DNA of 64,000 nt from Niallia sp. FSL W8-0635 (GTDB lineage: Bacteria; Bacillota; Bacilli; Bacillales; Cytobacillaceae), in contig NZ_JBBOYD010000001.1 of NCBI RefSeq assembly GCF_038007965.1, positions 4,618,307-4,682,306 on the forward strand. Reading direction: 5' to 3'. A model generated the notes under the pieces. That model searched no databases, was not told the DNA's origin, and saw nothing but the letters and a program-made list of their open reading frames with translations. Within the stretch, counting starts at the first letter, position 1, and every line of letters begins with the position of its first letter. Below, in pieces: positions 18,278 to 26,933 of this stretch. The position numbers and the translations under genes were made by a program.

Positions 18278-18317
18278 TTCAGAACCTCCTTCTAAAGAAA
18301 AACAAATTCATCTCTGT

Positions 18318-19712
18318 CTATTTTTCCTGTTCTTTATCTGAGTAGCCAAACATCCAAGTCAGTACAAATGCAACAGCAATTGCAACGACGTTCACTAAAA
18401 TATATTGTAATATCTGTCCATTTAAATACAGCAGTACACCAGGAATTACGGTGACTGCCATCCCAGTTGCTTTTAGCCCAAGAATCGAAGCTAAAAATCC
18501 ACCTGCACCACCACCAATCAGCGCCATAATAAATGGTTTACCATAACGAAGATTTACCCCGAAAATGGCTGGCTCGGTAATTCCTAAAAATGCAGAAAAT
18601 GATGATGGAAGAGCTAGAGCTTTTAATTTTGCAGATTTTGTCTTTAATCCAACTGCCAAAGCCGCTCCCCCCTGTGCAGCAGTCGAACACGTTACAATGG
18701 CGTTGTAAGGATTATTTTTGAATTCAGCAAGGAGTTGAATTTCTAACATATTGAATACATGGTGAACACCTGTGATTACAATCAACTGATTCAATCCGCC
18801 AATTAATAGTCCCGCTAATCCGAATGGCCATGAAAGAACATTTGTCGCTACATCTAAGATTCCTTGTTCGACTGTATGGAAAACTGGTCCTATCACTAAT
18901 AGTCCAAGTGCAATCATTACAAGCAGCGTTACAAACGGTGTAACAATTAAATCTAATGATTCAGGAACACGTTTTCTAATCGCTCTTTCAAGCTTTGCTC
19001 CAATAATACCGGCGATAAAAGCTGGTATCACAGAACCTTGATAACCAACTACTGGAATAAAGTCGAAGAAGCGAAGTGCTTCCACACTGCCGCCTGCAAC
19101 ATCATAGGCATTTGGCAAGGAAGGTGATACAAGCATAAGACCTAGAATCAATCCAATAATTGGAGTTCCCCCAAATACTCTAAACGTGGACCAGGCAACA
19201 AGCGCTGGCAAGAAAATAAATGCGGTATCGGTTAATATCTGTGTAAATAGTAAAAAGTTTTCTGATATATCTTCCGGCTTCATTCCAAAGAGAGCTAATA
19301 TTTGATCTTGCATTACCAAGCCACGGATACCCATAAACAGTCCTGTTGCAACTAAAACGGGAATGATTGGTACGAACACGTCTCCGAATGTGCGGATAGC
19401 TCTTTGAAATTTCGTTCCACTTTTTACTGCTTCCTTTTTCTGATCCGAGGCAGACTTTGTATGAAGTCCTAAGTTCATTACCTCTTCGTATATTTTATTT
19501 ACTGTTCCAGTGCCAAAAATAATCTGATACTGACCGGAATTATAGAACGCTCCCTTTACTTTGCTAATTTGTTCTACTTGTTCCTGATTAATTTTTTCTT
19601 TATCAATGACCATGACTCTAAGTCTCGTTGCACAATGTGCTACTGATTGAATATTATCCTTGCCACCAACAGCCTCAATTACATCTTGCGCAATTTTACG
19701 ATTTTCTGTCAT
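18318..19712 (-). CDS. scrA: PTS sucrose-specific enzyme IIBC
   Basis: A 464-aa membrane permease that imports and phosphorylates sucrose. The EIIB domain comes first, with the phospho-Cys in SVAHCATRLRVMV (C27). The EIIC domain follows, with about ten hydrophobic segments and signatures such as ITGVHHVFNMLEIQLL and LGITEPAIFGVNLRYGKPF. There is no EIIA, so EIIA-Glc must be supplied in trans. The start is ATG 19712, preceded by AGGGGTGAT; an upstream start at 19751 would add 13 residues and run into an operator. It is downstream of scrR and upstream of sacA, and is controlled by three operator repeats. Confidence 0.92.
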   Translation of the reverse strand: MTENRKIAQDVIEAVGGKDNIQSVAHCATRLRVMVIDKEKINQEQVEQISKVKGAFYNSGQYQIIFGTGTVNKIYEEVMNLGLHTKSASDQKKEAVKSGTKFQRAIRTFGDVFVPIIPVLVATGLFMGIRGLVMQDQILALFGMKPEDISENFLLFTQILTDTAFIFLPALVAWSTFRVFGGTPIIGLILGLMLVSPSLPNAYDVAGGSVEALRFFDFIPVVGYQGSVIPAFIAGIIGAKLERAIRKRVPESLDLIVTPFVTLLVMIALGLLVIGPVFHTVEQGILDVATNVLSWPFGLAGLLIGGLNQLIVITGVHHVFNMLEIQLLAEFKNNPYNAIVTCSTAAQGGAALAVGLKTKSAKLKALALPSSFSAFLGITEPAIFGVNLRYGKPFIMALIGGGAGGFLASILGLKATGMAVTVIPGVLLYLNGQILQYILVNVVAIAVAFVLTWMFGYSDKEQEK

Positions 19713-19734
19713 TATAATCACCCCTGTTTTAGTA

Positions 19735-19856
19735 TGGAATCGATTACACATTGTTAAAAAAATAAAATCATAGAAAATTCTGTTTTGTGGAATCGATTAC
19801 ACATTGTTAAAAATAAAGTGTAATCAAATATCCTAAAATGAAATCGATTACACCGT
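19735..19856. promoter_or_regulatory. Three LacI-type operators in front of scrA
   Basis: TGGAATCGATTACACA (19735-19750), TGGAATCGATTACACA (19788-19803) and TGAAATCGATTACACC (19839-19854) share the core AATCGATT. They are spaced about 52 bp apart (roughly five helical turns). ATTGTTAAAAA follows the first two copies. The linked LacI protein is the obvious ligand. The third copy sits just after the scrR stop codon. Confidence 0.85.
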
Positions 19857-19858
19857 AA

Positions 19859-20845
19859 TTATATACTCGAACGTTCAATAAGTCTATATTTTATTTTTCT
19901 AATTTCCTCAGTATTACTACCATTTATTTGTTCTAACAATAAACCAGCTGCTTCACTTCCAACATATTCCATCGAAAAATCTATTGTAGTTAAGGGAGGC
20001 GAAATAAATCTCGAAAGTTCTGAATCGCCCATTCCTGCTATTGCTATTTCATCTGGTATGGATAGCCCTGCTTCTTTAATATATTGCATAGCTCCAATAG
20101 CAAGACGGTCTGTTACAGCAAGTACTGCAACGGGATTTTGTTTAGAAAATTTCATAATTTGACTCATACAATGATAACCAGAATCCACATCAAATATTCC
20201 TTTTTGAACCCAGCTTTCCTCTACAGGTAAATTATTTTCTTTCATTGCATCCAAGTAACCTATTTTCCTTAAATATCCTACAGAATGGTCCTCTTCGTCT
20301 ACTCCAATAAAAGCAATTTCCTTATACCCTTTTTTTATCATTAAATGAACCATATCTTTCGAAGCCTGATAATCGTCAAACAAGACATTGGAAATTCCAG
20401 AGATGTGCTGCCCAACGGTTACAAATGGGATATTCAACTGATTAATTTCCTCTACTAATGGCTCGTTAATAATAGTCGCAGATAAAATAATTCCATCAAC
20501 ATGTCTGCTTTTCAACAACCTTAAATACTCAATCTCTTTTTCAGGATCAAGATTTGTATTGGTTAAGAGAATTTGATAGCCCTCTTTTGCAAATACTTCG
20601 TCCAATCCCTTTACAAGGCGGCTCGATGTTTCTGTGCTAATTTTAGGAAGAATGACACCGATAACTTTTGTCTTCTTCGTCCGTAAAGATTTAGCATATT
20701 CACTAGGGATATATCCAGTCTCTTCAATTGCTTTTAATACTCTACTTTTTGCATCTTCACTTACATAACCAGAATTATTTATGACCCTTGAAACGGTTGT
20801 GCGTGAAACACTTGCCCTTTCAGCTATTTCTTTTATTGTTGCCAT
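19859..20845 (-). CDS. scrR: LacI-family sucrose operon repressor
   Basis: A 328-aa repressor. The N-terminal helix-turn-helix and hinge read MATIKEIAERASVSRTTVSR, then VINNSGYVSEDAKSRVL and YAKSLRTKKTKVIGVILPKI. The sugar-binding domain follows (HVDGIILSATII, AVLAVTDRLAIGAMQYI, IAGMGDSELSRFISPPLTTI). It is the first gene of the operon, and three operators lie immediately after its stop. Its effector is probably sucrose-6-phosphate or fructose. The start has AGGAGG. Assignment to sucrose comes from context. Confidence 0.88.
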   Translation of the reverse strand: MATIKEIAERASVSRTTVSRVINNSGYVSEDAKSRVLKAIEETGYIPSEYAKSLRTKKTKVIGVILPKISTETSSRLVKGLDEVFAKEGYQILLTNTNLDPEKEIEYLRLLKSRHVDGIILSATIINEPLVEEINQLNIPFVTVGQHISGISNVLFDDYQASKDMVHLMIKKGYKEIAFIGVDEEDHSVGYLRKIGYLDAMKENNLPVEESWVQKGIFDVDSGYHCMSQIMKFSKQNPVAVLAVTDRLAIGAMQYIKEAGLSIPDEIAIAGMGDSELSRFISPPLTTIDFSMEYVGSEAAGLLLEQINGSNTEEIRKIKYRLIERSSI

Positions 20846-21071
20846 GAATAGATCCTCCTGGGCACCAAATTATCACATAACTATTCTTTTCACAAGTATT
20901 TTAACAAATAATATCAGGAGAATGAAATCCCTAATTCTCTTTTTTCTTGCTTTCTAACTATACGAATAGCTGTTATTTTAGTAAAAGTGGCATTATATTC
21001 TGTGCTTTATCTTTTTTAATAGAATTCTCCACCTTTCTACGTGGAACATTTCTACCATTTACCCACACGCA

Positions 21072-22028
21072 TTAACAACAAACGATTATTTGTCGTATAA
21101 ACTTCCCCTTTTTCACCTCACACCGATCTACTATTTCAAAATCTACTTCATTTAATATTTCATCTATATCTTCCGTTGTCACGACGACCATTTTTTTAGC
21201 AAAGCGACGAGCACATTGAAGCATTTCAAATTTCTCCTTATCTGAAACGACGGAGCAAAGGTTATAAGGCATGTCTGTAATGGCAACATCATACATTTCT
21301 GTTATGTCTCTGATATCTCTTAAGAATACTGGTCCAGAAAGGCCAAAATGTGCGAGATTATTACGAATGCCTTTCATTACTAAAGGATTGTAGTCACTAC
21401 CTGTTATATTAACTCCCATCGATAAGGCCTCTACCAAGACTGTCCCGATGCCACAGCATGGATCAATCACCTTAACACCAGTTAATTCTGGAACCGCAAT
21501 ATTCACTAGTGCTCTGGCCACTCTTGTCGTTAATGCCGTTGAGTAATTGTGAGGCTTTTGTTGATGAATAAGCCAAATACCTTGGTTTTCCGAATAGCAT
21601 CCGAAATACCATTTTCCTTTTAACTTGGTAATCGCGAAAACTATCTCAGGATGATGAAGATCCGCTACACCTGGAATCAGGCATCCAACTTGTCTAGCGA
21701 TCGCTTTCCTTTCTTCAAAACCCATTTTATCTAGGGGATCTATATCTCGATAATTGATGCCAATAACCTTATAAGTACTATTCCACGCAGGCATGGCTTC
21801 AACCTTTTTTAATAGATCTTCCAACGTATCACCCTTAAATAGAACTTCTATTTTTCCTTTTATAAAAGGGCTCCTACTTGGATCAATATTCATCCTGCTC
21901 TCTAATATAAAGGAATGTAAGTTAGCGCGAAATAGGGAACGAACTTCCAATTTACATAAATGCTCTTCTTCTTCAGCATAATTAAATGTATATAAAAAGG
22001 TGTTTGGCACTAACCTAATTTTGCTCAA
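21072..22028 (-). CDS. Putative RNA/DNA methyltransferase (TRM11-like)
   Basis: A 318-aa SAM-dependent methyltransferase. The start is TTG 22028, with AAGGAGG 9 nt upstream (encoding MSKIRLVPNTFLYTFNY); an upstream ATG at 22082 would lengthen it across its own ribosome-binding site. The SAM motif is VIDPCCGIGTVLVEALSMGV, with GSDYNPLVMKGIRNNL, and the catalytic motif is AITDMPYNLCSV (DMPY, a DPPY-type motif). The N-terminal half may be a THUMP-like RNA-binding region. RNA guanosine N2-methylation is the likely class, but the target is unknown. Confidence 0.75.
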   Translation of the reverse strand: MSKIRLVPNTFLYTFNYAEEEEHLCKLEVRSLFRANLHSFILESRMNIDPSRSPFIKGKIEVLFKGDTLEDLLKKVEAMPAWNSTYKVIGINYRDIDPLDKMGFEERKAIARQVGCLIPGVADLHHPEIVFAITKLKGKWYFGCYSENQGIWLIHQQKPHNYSTALTTRVARALVNIAVPELTGVKVIDPCCGIGTVLVEALSMGVNITGSDYNPLVMKGIRNNLAHFGLSGPVFLRDIRDITEMYDVAITDMPYNLCSVVSDKEKFEMLQCARRFAKKMVVVTTEDIDEILNEVDFEIVDRCEVKKGKFIRQIIVCC

Positions 22029-22142
22029 GTTCTTTTTCCTCCTTTTTCTTGGATAAGCCCCTGAGCTGTTCCATTTTTTCATAAAATCTCAAAACGCCAT
22101 ACTCTTCATTAGGAGTATGGCTACCTTATTTTTACTACTTTT

Positions 22143-22622
22143 TTAAATATGAGATTTATTAAAATCCTCTTCTTTTAGGTATTCACAAGCTTCCATATAG
22201 CTTGAAAAACTATTCTCTAGATTTACTCCGGCATATATATTCCAAAAACCTTCTTCTTGAAGAAGGAGGAGCGTATTATTTTCAGAATCAACCCATTTTT
22301 CTTCTTCCATTGATTCTTCCTCAATCGTCTCTCCTTCTAGTGTACTGGGTTCTAATGATTGAATGGATTTTTCGATGATTTCTCTTAATTCTTCCTCTGA
22401 AAAATCTCGAATATTCACCATCCCTTTATCATCTGTATCATACTCGTTTAGCTTGTCCGCATAAACAAATCCATTTCCATTGGGATGCAAGTGATATACT
22501 ACGTTCTTTTTGTCACTTCCACTTTCCACATAATGAAAATTGACACGTTTTAATGAAACATTTTTTCTTTCTAATTTTGGGAACGATTCTATGATTTTCA
22601 GCTTTTCTTCAAATGATAACAT
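22143..22622 (-). CDS. Uncharacterised acidic protein
   Basis: A 159-aa soluble protein with a clear start (GGAGG before ATG). The middle is extremely acidic (ETIEEESMEEEKWVDSENN). The N-terminal part contains VYHLHPNGNGFVYADKLNEY and DIVDD-like acidic residues; a short C-terminal part (GFWNIYAGVNLENSFSSYME) looks structured. I recognise no family. It lies between the methyltransferase and a recombinase remnant, on the same strand as its neighbours. Confidence 0.7.
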   Translation of the reverse strand: MLSFEEKLKIIESFPKLERKNVSLKRVNFHYVESGSDKKNVVYHLHPNGNGFVYADKLNEYDTDDKGMVNIRDFSEEELREIIEKSIQSLEPSTLEGETIEEESMEEEKWVDSENNTLLLLQEEGFWNIYAGVNLENSFSSYMEACEYLKEEDFNKSHI

Positions 22623-22856
22623 TTTTGCCTCCAGGGGTTTTAGTTACTATATTATTATGACGAGATTTCCTTTAATTATGATTAGACCCCATTCTATTTA
22701 TAGTAAAACTAATATACCACGTTTTATTGGTATAAATATAGTCACCATACAAGAATGTAATTTCTAAAAAATTTGTATTGGCTTAGATTAGCTATTTAAC
22801 TTATTTGTATTTGTGTATTTATATCTTTTTTAACTAATTCGTTATTGTTAAGACAT

Positions 22857-22896
22857 AAAAGGCGAGTTAGTTTGATTTAACTGACTTGCCTTTTTT
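22857..22896. terminator. Bidirectional terminator-like hairpin
   Basis: Imperfect stem AAAAGGCGAGTTAGTT / AACTGACTTGCCTTTTTT. The likely upstream gene is the uncharacterised acidic protein's opposite-strand neighbourhood; its owner is unclear. Confidence 0.55.
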
Positions 22897-23002
22897 AAGT
22901 AGCAATCGTTTCGTAAAATATAACATGAATTTGTACGTTGATGTACTCATATCATTCAAAAGATTTCTTCTTTAACTTTTTCTGTAAACTAACCCCGCTA
23001 AT

Positions 23003-23026
23003 CAAAAAAAAGCACTCCATGAGTGC
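23003..23026 (-). terminator. Terminator of the recombinase remnant
   Basis: GCACTC-ATG-GAGTGC hairpin followed by a T run on the minus strand. Confidence 0.65.
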
Positions 23027-23027
23027 C

Positions 23028-23234
23028 TTAACGTTCTTCATATTCTTTAATAATTTTATAAAATGTATTCTTTTTCAGTTCCAACATTTCCATTAATGCT
23101 ACGGCAGTAATCTCTTTTTTCTTCCACCTATTATAATTCGCTTTTAACGTGTCTTCTTGTTCGTCTGTGAGCGTCTCTAGTGACATGATAGGTCTACCTA
23201 ACTGTTTACCTTTTATAAAGCAACATCTACTCTA
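23028..23234 (-). pseudogene. C-terminal remnant of a small serine recombinase/invertase
   Basis: The frame starts after a stop near 23234 and reads KGKQLGRPIMSLETLTDEQE, then KANYNRWKKKEITAVALMEMLELKKNTFYKIIKEYEER and stops at 23028. This is the linker and helix-turn-helix tail of a Hin/resolvase-type recombinase (the GRP linker and the TATxAM...KTTFYRLVKEYE-type HTH). The catalytic domain is missing and the next gene starts 33 bp upstream, so it is a fragment. Confidence 0.72.
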
Positions 23235-23266
23235 GTAATAAGCGAAGGGACTATCTCCTTCGCTTT

Positions 23267-24661
23267 TTATTTCGTTAAATTAATCGTAAATGGTTTTAAT
23301 TCTATTGTTTCTGCATATACCCCAAAATCATAATAAAGATAATGTTTCCCGTCTAAAATGGTCGTTCCAGCATTCACCTTCGGTAGCGTGACCTTAAATA
23401 TACTTTGCTTCTTATCCATGAGTTCCGCTTTACCATTTGGGCCATTAATAATCTTAGTGGAATTCATAAATACTTCATTTCCGTCATTACTATTAATTGT
23501 GGAAATATCAAATCCATATTGCATGTGACTTTGTAATTCACTAAAACTCATATCTTTTGGTGTATTGAAATTCTGAACAGTTAAAATTATCTCTTCTTCT
23601 GTTTCTTCAGCTTTTAAAATTTCAACTTTGGCAGAAGAAAGGGAAGTTACTAATGTAACACCTCTTTTTAATAAAATGCCCCTTGGTGTATTTTCTATTT
23701 TTGTAACTGTTGGATAAAACGTAATCGATTTTGTATCACTAGTAACAGCAGCCAATTTATTTGAACTTATTTCCTTTATCTCGTTGCCATTACGCTGTTC
23801 TTTTGATTGAATAGTTTGGCTGTAATCATTCCGTTCCTTCCCTGGAACGGAATACTCTCTTCCATCCACTTCTAAATCGGGATTATCTTGCGTAATGCTC
23901 ATGGAATAACTTGTATTATACTTTCCTTGAATAAAGTCTTTGACATTAATATCAACACCATACTCTGGATAATGAATGGTCTCGTTAACATTTAATTTCG
24001 TGATTGGTAGTTGTTTGACAGGTACATCAAACTTCCATGTGCCTAGCGTTAAGTTAGCGGCACGAATATTAATTGGTAAAGTAAAATCTTTGGCTAACTC
24101 TCCTCGTGGATTATCTAATGTAATTAAGAAATCTGCATGTGTTTTACTAGTGTTAGAAAACTGTGATTGTGCATTGCTTAACCACGGGTCTGAATCACCT
24201 TTTCCATCAAAAAAATTATAATCCAAACTATATTCGTCTTCTTCGCCTTTATTAAATTTTAACTCCCCATCCATCGTCCCTGTAATTCCAATTTCGACAC
24301 CATCATAATAAACACTCGTTAATTTGATTTTAATCCCGTTTGATTCTGCCGTTTGATTTAATTCCGTTACTGCATTTTGCATAATTAATTCACGCCCTAC
24401 CGTATCATAAAAATAGAGATACGCACTGTTTAGCTCTGGTGATTTAGCTAGTACATGGCTAATTTGATTGGGAAAAGAGACAACTGAGAATAATAGACTT
24501 GCTGCGAGAAGTGGGATGGCCGCCCACGTGATTCGTTTTTTCTTTTTCCGTTTTTGTTTGATTTGTTCAGCAGAAAGAATCCCTTTTTGAATCGCTCGCT
24601 TTATATCCTCTATAGGAACTTCAATATTTTCACTTATGTTTTTAAATCGAGAATCCCTCAT
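23267..24661 (-). CDS. DUF4179 anti-sigma-like membrane protein
   Basis: A 464-aa single-pass membrane protein. The cytoplasmic N-terminus (MRDSRFKNISENIEVPIEDI) includes a basic stretch (KQKRKKKKR), then one TM (ITWAAIPLLAASLLFSVVSF) and a long extracytoplasmic C-terminal part. DUF4179 proteins of this layout are anti-sigma factors for ECF sigma factors in Bacilli. The gene overlaps the sigma factor upstream by 20 bp, so it is translationally coupled to it. The extracellular domain could sense an envelope signal; the trigger is unknown. Confidence 0.85.
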   Translation of the reverse strand: MRDSRFKNISENIEVPIEDIKRAIQKGILSAEQIKQKRKKKKRITWAAIPLLAASLLFSVVSFPNQISHVLAKSPELNSAYLYFYDTVGRELIMQNAVTELNQTAESNGIKIKLTSVYYDGVEIGITGTMDGELKFNKGEEDEYSLDYNFFDGKGDSDPWLSNAQSQFSNTSKTHADFLITLDNPRGELAKDFTLPINIRAANLTLGTWKFDVPVKQLPITKLNVNETIHYPEYGVDINVKDFIQGKYNTSYSMSITQDNPDLEVDGREYSVPGKERNDYSQTIQSKEQRNGNEIKEISSNKLAAVTSDTKSITFYPTVTKIENTPRGILLKRGVTLVTSLSSAKVEILKAEETEEEIILTVQNFNTPKDMSFSELQSHMQYGFDISTINSNDGNEVFMNSTKIINGPNGKAELMDKKQSIFKVTLPKVNAGTTILDGKHYLYYDFGVYAETIELKPFTINLTK

Positions 24662-25178
24662 GACTAACCTCCTCTAAATTTTCACGTAACTTTTGCTTTG
24701 CTCTTCGTAAATATGTTTTCACCGTACTTTCCGGCCGACGCATAATGTCTGCAATTTCTTTAATAGAATAATCCTGGAAATAATATAATCTAATAACTGT
24801 CTGATAGTTCTCTCTCATACCTTTCAAACCAACCTCAATCATCATTCGATTATCACCAAAATCTGATAAAGTAGCGATACTATCCATTTCGTTATCATTA
24901 AGATCTACTATGTTAGGTTTTTTCTTACGCAATACTTTATAAGCTTCATTGATTAAGATTCGTGTTAACCAAGTACCAAAATATTCATTTTTGCGAAGCT
25001 TATTGATCGATAGATAAGCAATACACGCTGTTTCTTGGATAATATCTAAAGCATCTTCCCGATTATGTACATATGAATATGCTATATGATAAAGCTGTTT
25101 GTTTTGCGCGATAAATATTTGTTCAAACGCTTTTCGATCACCTTTTTTCGCTTGTTCAATAAAATTAAATTCGTTCAT
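24642..25178 (-). CDS. ECF-family RNA polymerase sigma factor
   Basis: A 178-aa sigma-70 family ECF factor. Region 2 is AYSYVHNREDALDIIQETAC, which recognises the -10 element. Region 4 reads NYQTVIRLYYFQDYSIKEIA, then DIMRRPESTVKTYLRRAKQK, which recognises the -35 element. The start is ATG after GGGAGG. The two-gene unit with the DUF4179 membrane protein is a typical membrane-sensed stress module. The regulon is unknown. Confidence 0.92.
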   Translation of the reverse strand: MNEFNFIEQAKKGDRKAFEQIFIAQNKQLYHIAYSYVHNREDALDIIQETACIAYLSINKLRKNEYFGTWLTRILINEAYKVLRKKKPNIVDLNDNEMDSIATLSDFGDNRMMIEVGLKGMRENYQTVIRLYYFQDYSIKEIADIMRRPESTVKTYLRRAKQKLRENLEEVSHEGFSI

Positions 25179-25402
25179 AATGACCTCCCTTCATAGTATT
25201 AGAGACTAAAGAACGGAAAAAAGTTTCAATATAAAAATTGCTGTTTTTTTAATGAATGTTTTTACTTTTCGGGTTGATTTTCAGAATAATAGTTTGGTTT
25301 AATACAAGAAAAAGAATAGAGTAGGTTTTGCAGTTATAGAGGGAATTTCCTTTTCGGCAATATTGGTATATATTTTAGGGTTAACATGTTTTTATAGCTA
25401 AA

Positions 25403-25869
25403 GCTATGGATGTTTGGAACAAAGCCCAAGCATTGTTAAAAAAATCACATAAACCTACCAAAATGTTCTTAGGAAGTTTCCCTTTAACAGATTATTACGG
25501 TATCCTGTTTGTGGTTAAGGAATGATTGGACATAAAGTAAAGTGTTCAATTAAAAGCAATGAATACATTCGCTATTACCAATGTAGAAACTTTCACTATA
25601 AAAGCTCATCTGTTTGTTCTTTTAATTTAGTTTTAGCAGATGATTCAGAGGAATGTGTTTTTAAACGCTTACACCTTCTCTCACGTAATAAACAGGTTTT
25701 ATCAAACGTATTAAGTAAAGTAAATCAAGAACTACACAAGCATGTTCTTCATTCAATAATTAGTAAGATTACGGTTAATGATTTCACTGTCACAGTGACT
25801 TCCTGGAAAATCTTGTTTCACATTAATGTTACACAGTCCATAACGTACAAGTTTACAATTATTGTTTAA
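25403..25869 (+). pseudogene. Large serine recombinase remnant A (zinc-ribbon part)
   Basis: The frame opens with AMDVWNKAQALLKKSHKPTK and continues MFLGSFPLTDYYGILFVVKE before a stop. After a frameshift a second frame (25522 on) reads GMIGHKVKCS...IRYYQCRNFHYKSSSVCS. Together they match the recombinase region that normally reads KPTKMFSGNFPLTGLIRCPVCG (zinc ribbon). The coiled-coil section is deleted, and the tail DFTVTVTSWKILFHINVTQS, ending TYKFTIIV, is retained. The catalytic N-terminal domain is absent. It is a clear pseudogene of a phage-type or SpoIVCA-like integrase. Confidence 0.78.
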
Positions 25870-26047
25870 TAATATTGTGACTGTCAAAATGCCTATTTAG
25901 AATTGGTTTTCTTTTCTCAGATTTTACAATAACTTCTTTCGAACAGACATTTTAGAATAAACTAGCTGCTATTTCAGTTTAACAATTTATGTAGTTACAC
26001 TCTCTGTCTGTCTATATTCGATAGATTCCGGGGAGTCACTGTGAACA
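25780..26047. repeat. Direct repeat copy 1 of the rlmH island
   Basis: About 270 bp, beginning in the recombinase tail (TTTCACTGTCACAGTGACTT) and running past its stop to GGGGAGTCACTGTGAACA. It is matched by 29601-29872 in the same orientation at roughly 85% identity by eye. The two copies flank the cargo genes. Confidence 0.8.
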
Positions 26048-26082
26048 GTTTTTTACTGTGAACATAACTTATTATCTATTTC

Positions 26083-26285
26083 AATCCACCCTAACGTTCT
26101 AGGAAGAAAAAATTGGCTCTTTAGTGTTAGTGAAGCAGGCGCAAAAGCGAACGCTATCTGTTTAAGTATCGCGGAAACTGCCAAAAGTAACGGCATTGAT
26201 TTCTATGAATATTTAAAGAAACTATTGACGGATCTACCTAATCTCGGAATCCATCAAAATCCTAAAGTTTTATTGCAACATAAGA
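26083..26285 (+). pseudogene. IS66-family transposase C-terminal remnant
   Basis: The frame reads IHPNVLGRKNWLFSVSEAGA, then KANAICLSIAETAKSNGIDF and YEYLKKLLTDLPN. This is the standard C-terminal tail of IS66 TnpC (GRKNWLFS...GA.A.A...S..ETAK.NG). No upstream transposase domain is present. It starts just after direct repeat copy 1 and runs into the 3' end of the lipoprotein gene. Confidence 0.78.
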
Positions 26286-26795
26286 CTATTTTTTTATCTC
26301 GTTCCTTATATTAGAAATAAGAATACCAACTACTTCTTCATTAATAGTAAACTCAATATTTAATTTGTTAGTTTTATCGAAATATCCTATTACCTCTGCA
26401 CCAGTATCTGTTCTTTCGTAGTAATTATCACCGTACGCTTCGATTACTTCTTCTTTTAAACTACCTTTATAAATATTTTTCACAGTTTTATATTTATTAT
26501 TCGTAAACAAATACCTTTCAACTACTCCATTAACTATTTTAAACTCTAATTTTTCTCCATAAATTAAGTATGTAGAATCCGTGTCTTTATTGGTTGAATC
26601 AGGTTTCCCAAATTCATCCTTCACTTCACTTTCATAAGAACCAATTGAAACCGCTCCTATCTTTTCCTGAGATAAATCAGTACTTACCGTGTCCTTATAG
26701 AAGTCCATTTTGTTTTTGGTTCCACAACCAGTTAGATAGATAGATAATATAACCAAAATAGTCAATAGCGTGAATTTTCTTTTGATAAAAATCAC
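26286..26795 (-). CDS. Small lipoprotein of the rlmH island
   Basis: About 170 aa. The signal FTLLTILVILSIYLTGC ends in a lipobox (LTGC), giving a lipid-anchored surface protein. The mature part has two similar motifs, AVSIGSYESEVKDEFGKP and NIYKGSLKEEVIEAYGDN, like the G...EV...G.P repeats of BamE or CAP-associated domains. The start is uncertain: GTG 26795 has a short spacing to GAGAGG, and other starts lie up to 26816. It is downstream of the protease and precursor genes on the same strand, and a role as immunity or accessory protein is an inference from position only. Confidence 0.72.
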   Translation of the reverse strand: MIFIKRKFTLLTILVILSIYLTGCGTKNKMDFYKDTVSTDLSQEKIGAVSIGSYESEVKDEFGKPDSTNKDTDSTYLIYGEKLEFKIVNGVVERYLFTNNKYKTVKNIYKGSLKEEVIEAYGDNYYERTDTGAEVIGYFDKTNKLNIEFTINEEVVGILISNIRNEIKK

Positions 26796-26852
26796 TTTCC
26801 TCTCTTTGAATATCAATAAAAGGAAATTTCCAAATAACTATTTTAACAGTAC

Positions 26853-26881
26853 ACCCCAAGCGCATTACTCACTTGGGGTGC
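26853..26881. other. Hairpin between protease and lipoprotein genes
   Basis: Perfect 9-bp arms CACCCCAAG and CTTGGGGTG around an 11-nt loop, without a T run. It could attenuate or stabilise mRNA between the two genes. Confidence 0.6.
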
Positions 26882-26933
26882 GTCGCTTCGTTGATTTTTA
26901 ACACTTTTAATATAGAGAACTAATTATCTGTGT

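Larger units (their letters stand above)
22623..23027. other. Intergenic spacer with two hairpins
   Basis: No gene. A hairpin with arms AAAAGGCGAGTTAGTT and AACTGACTTGCCTTTT spans 22857-22896. A terminator of the dead recombinase spans 23003-23026. Confidence 0.5.
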
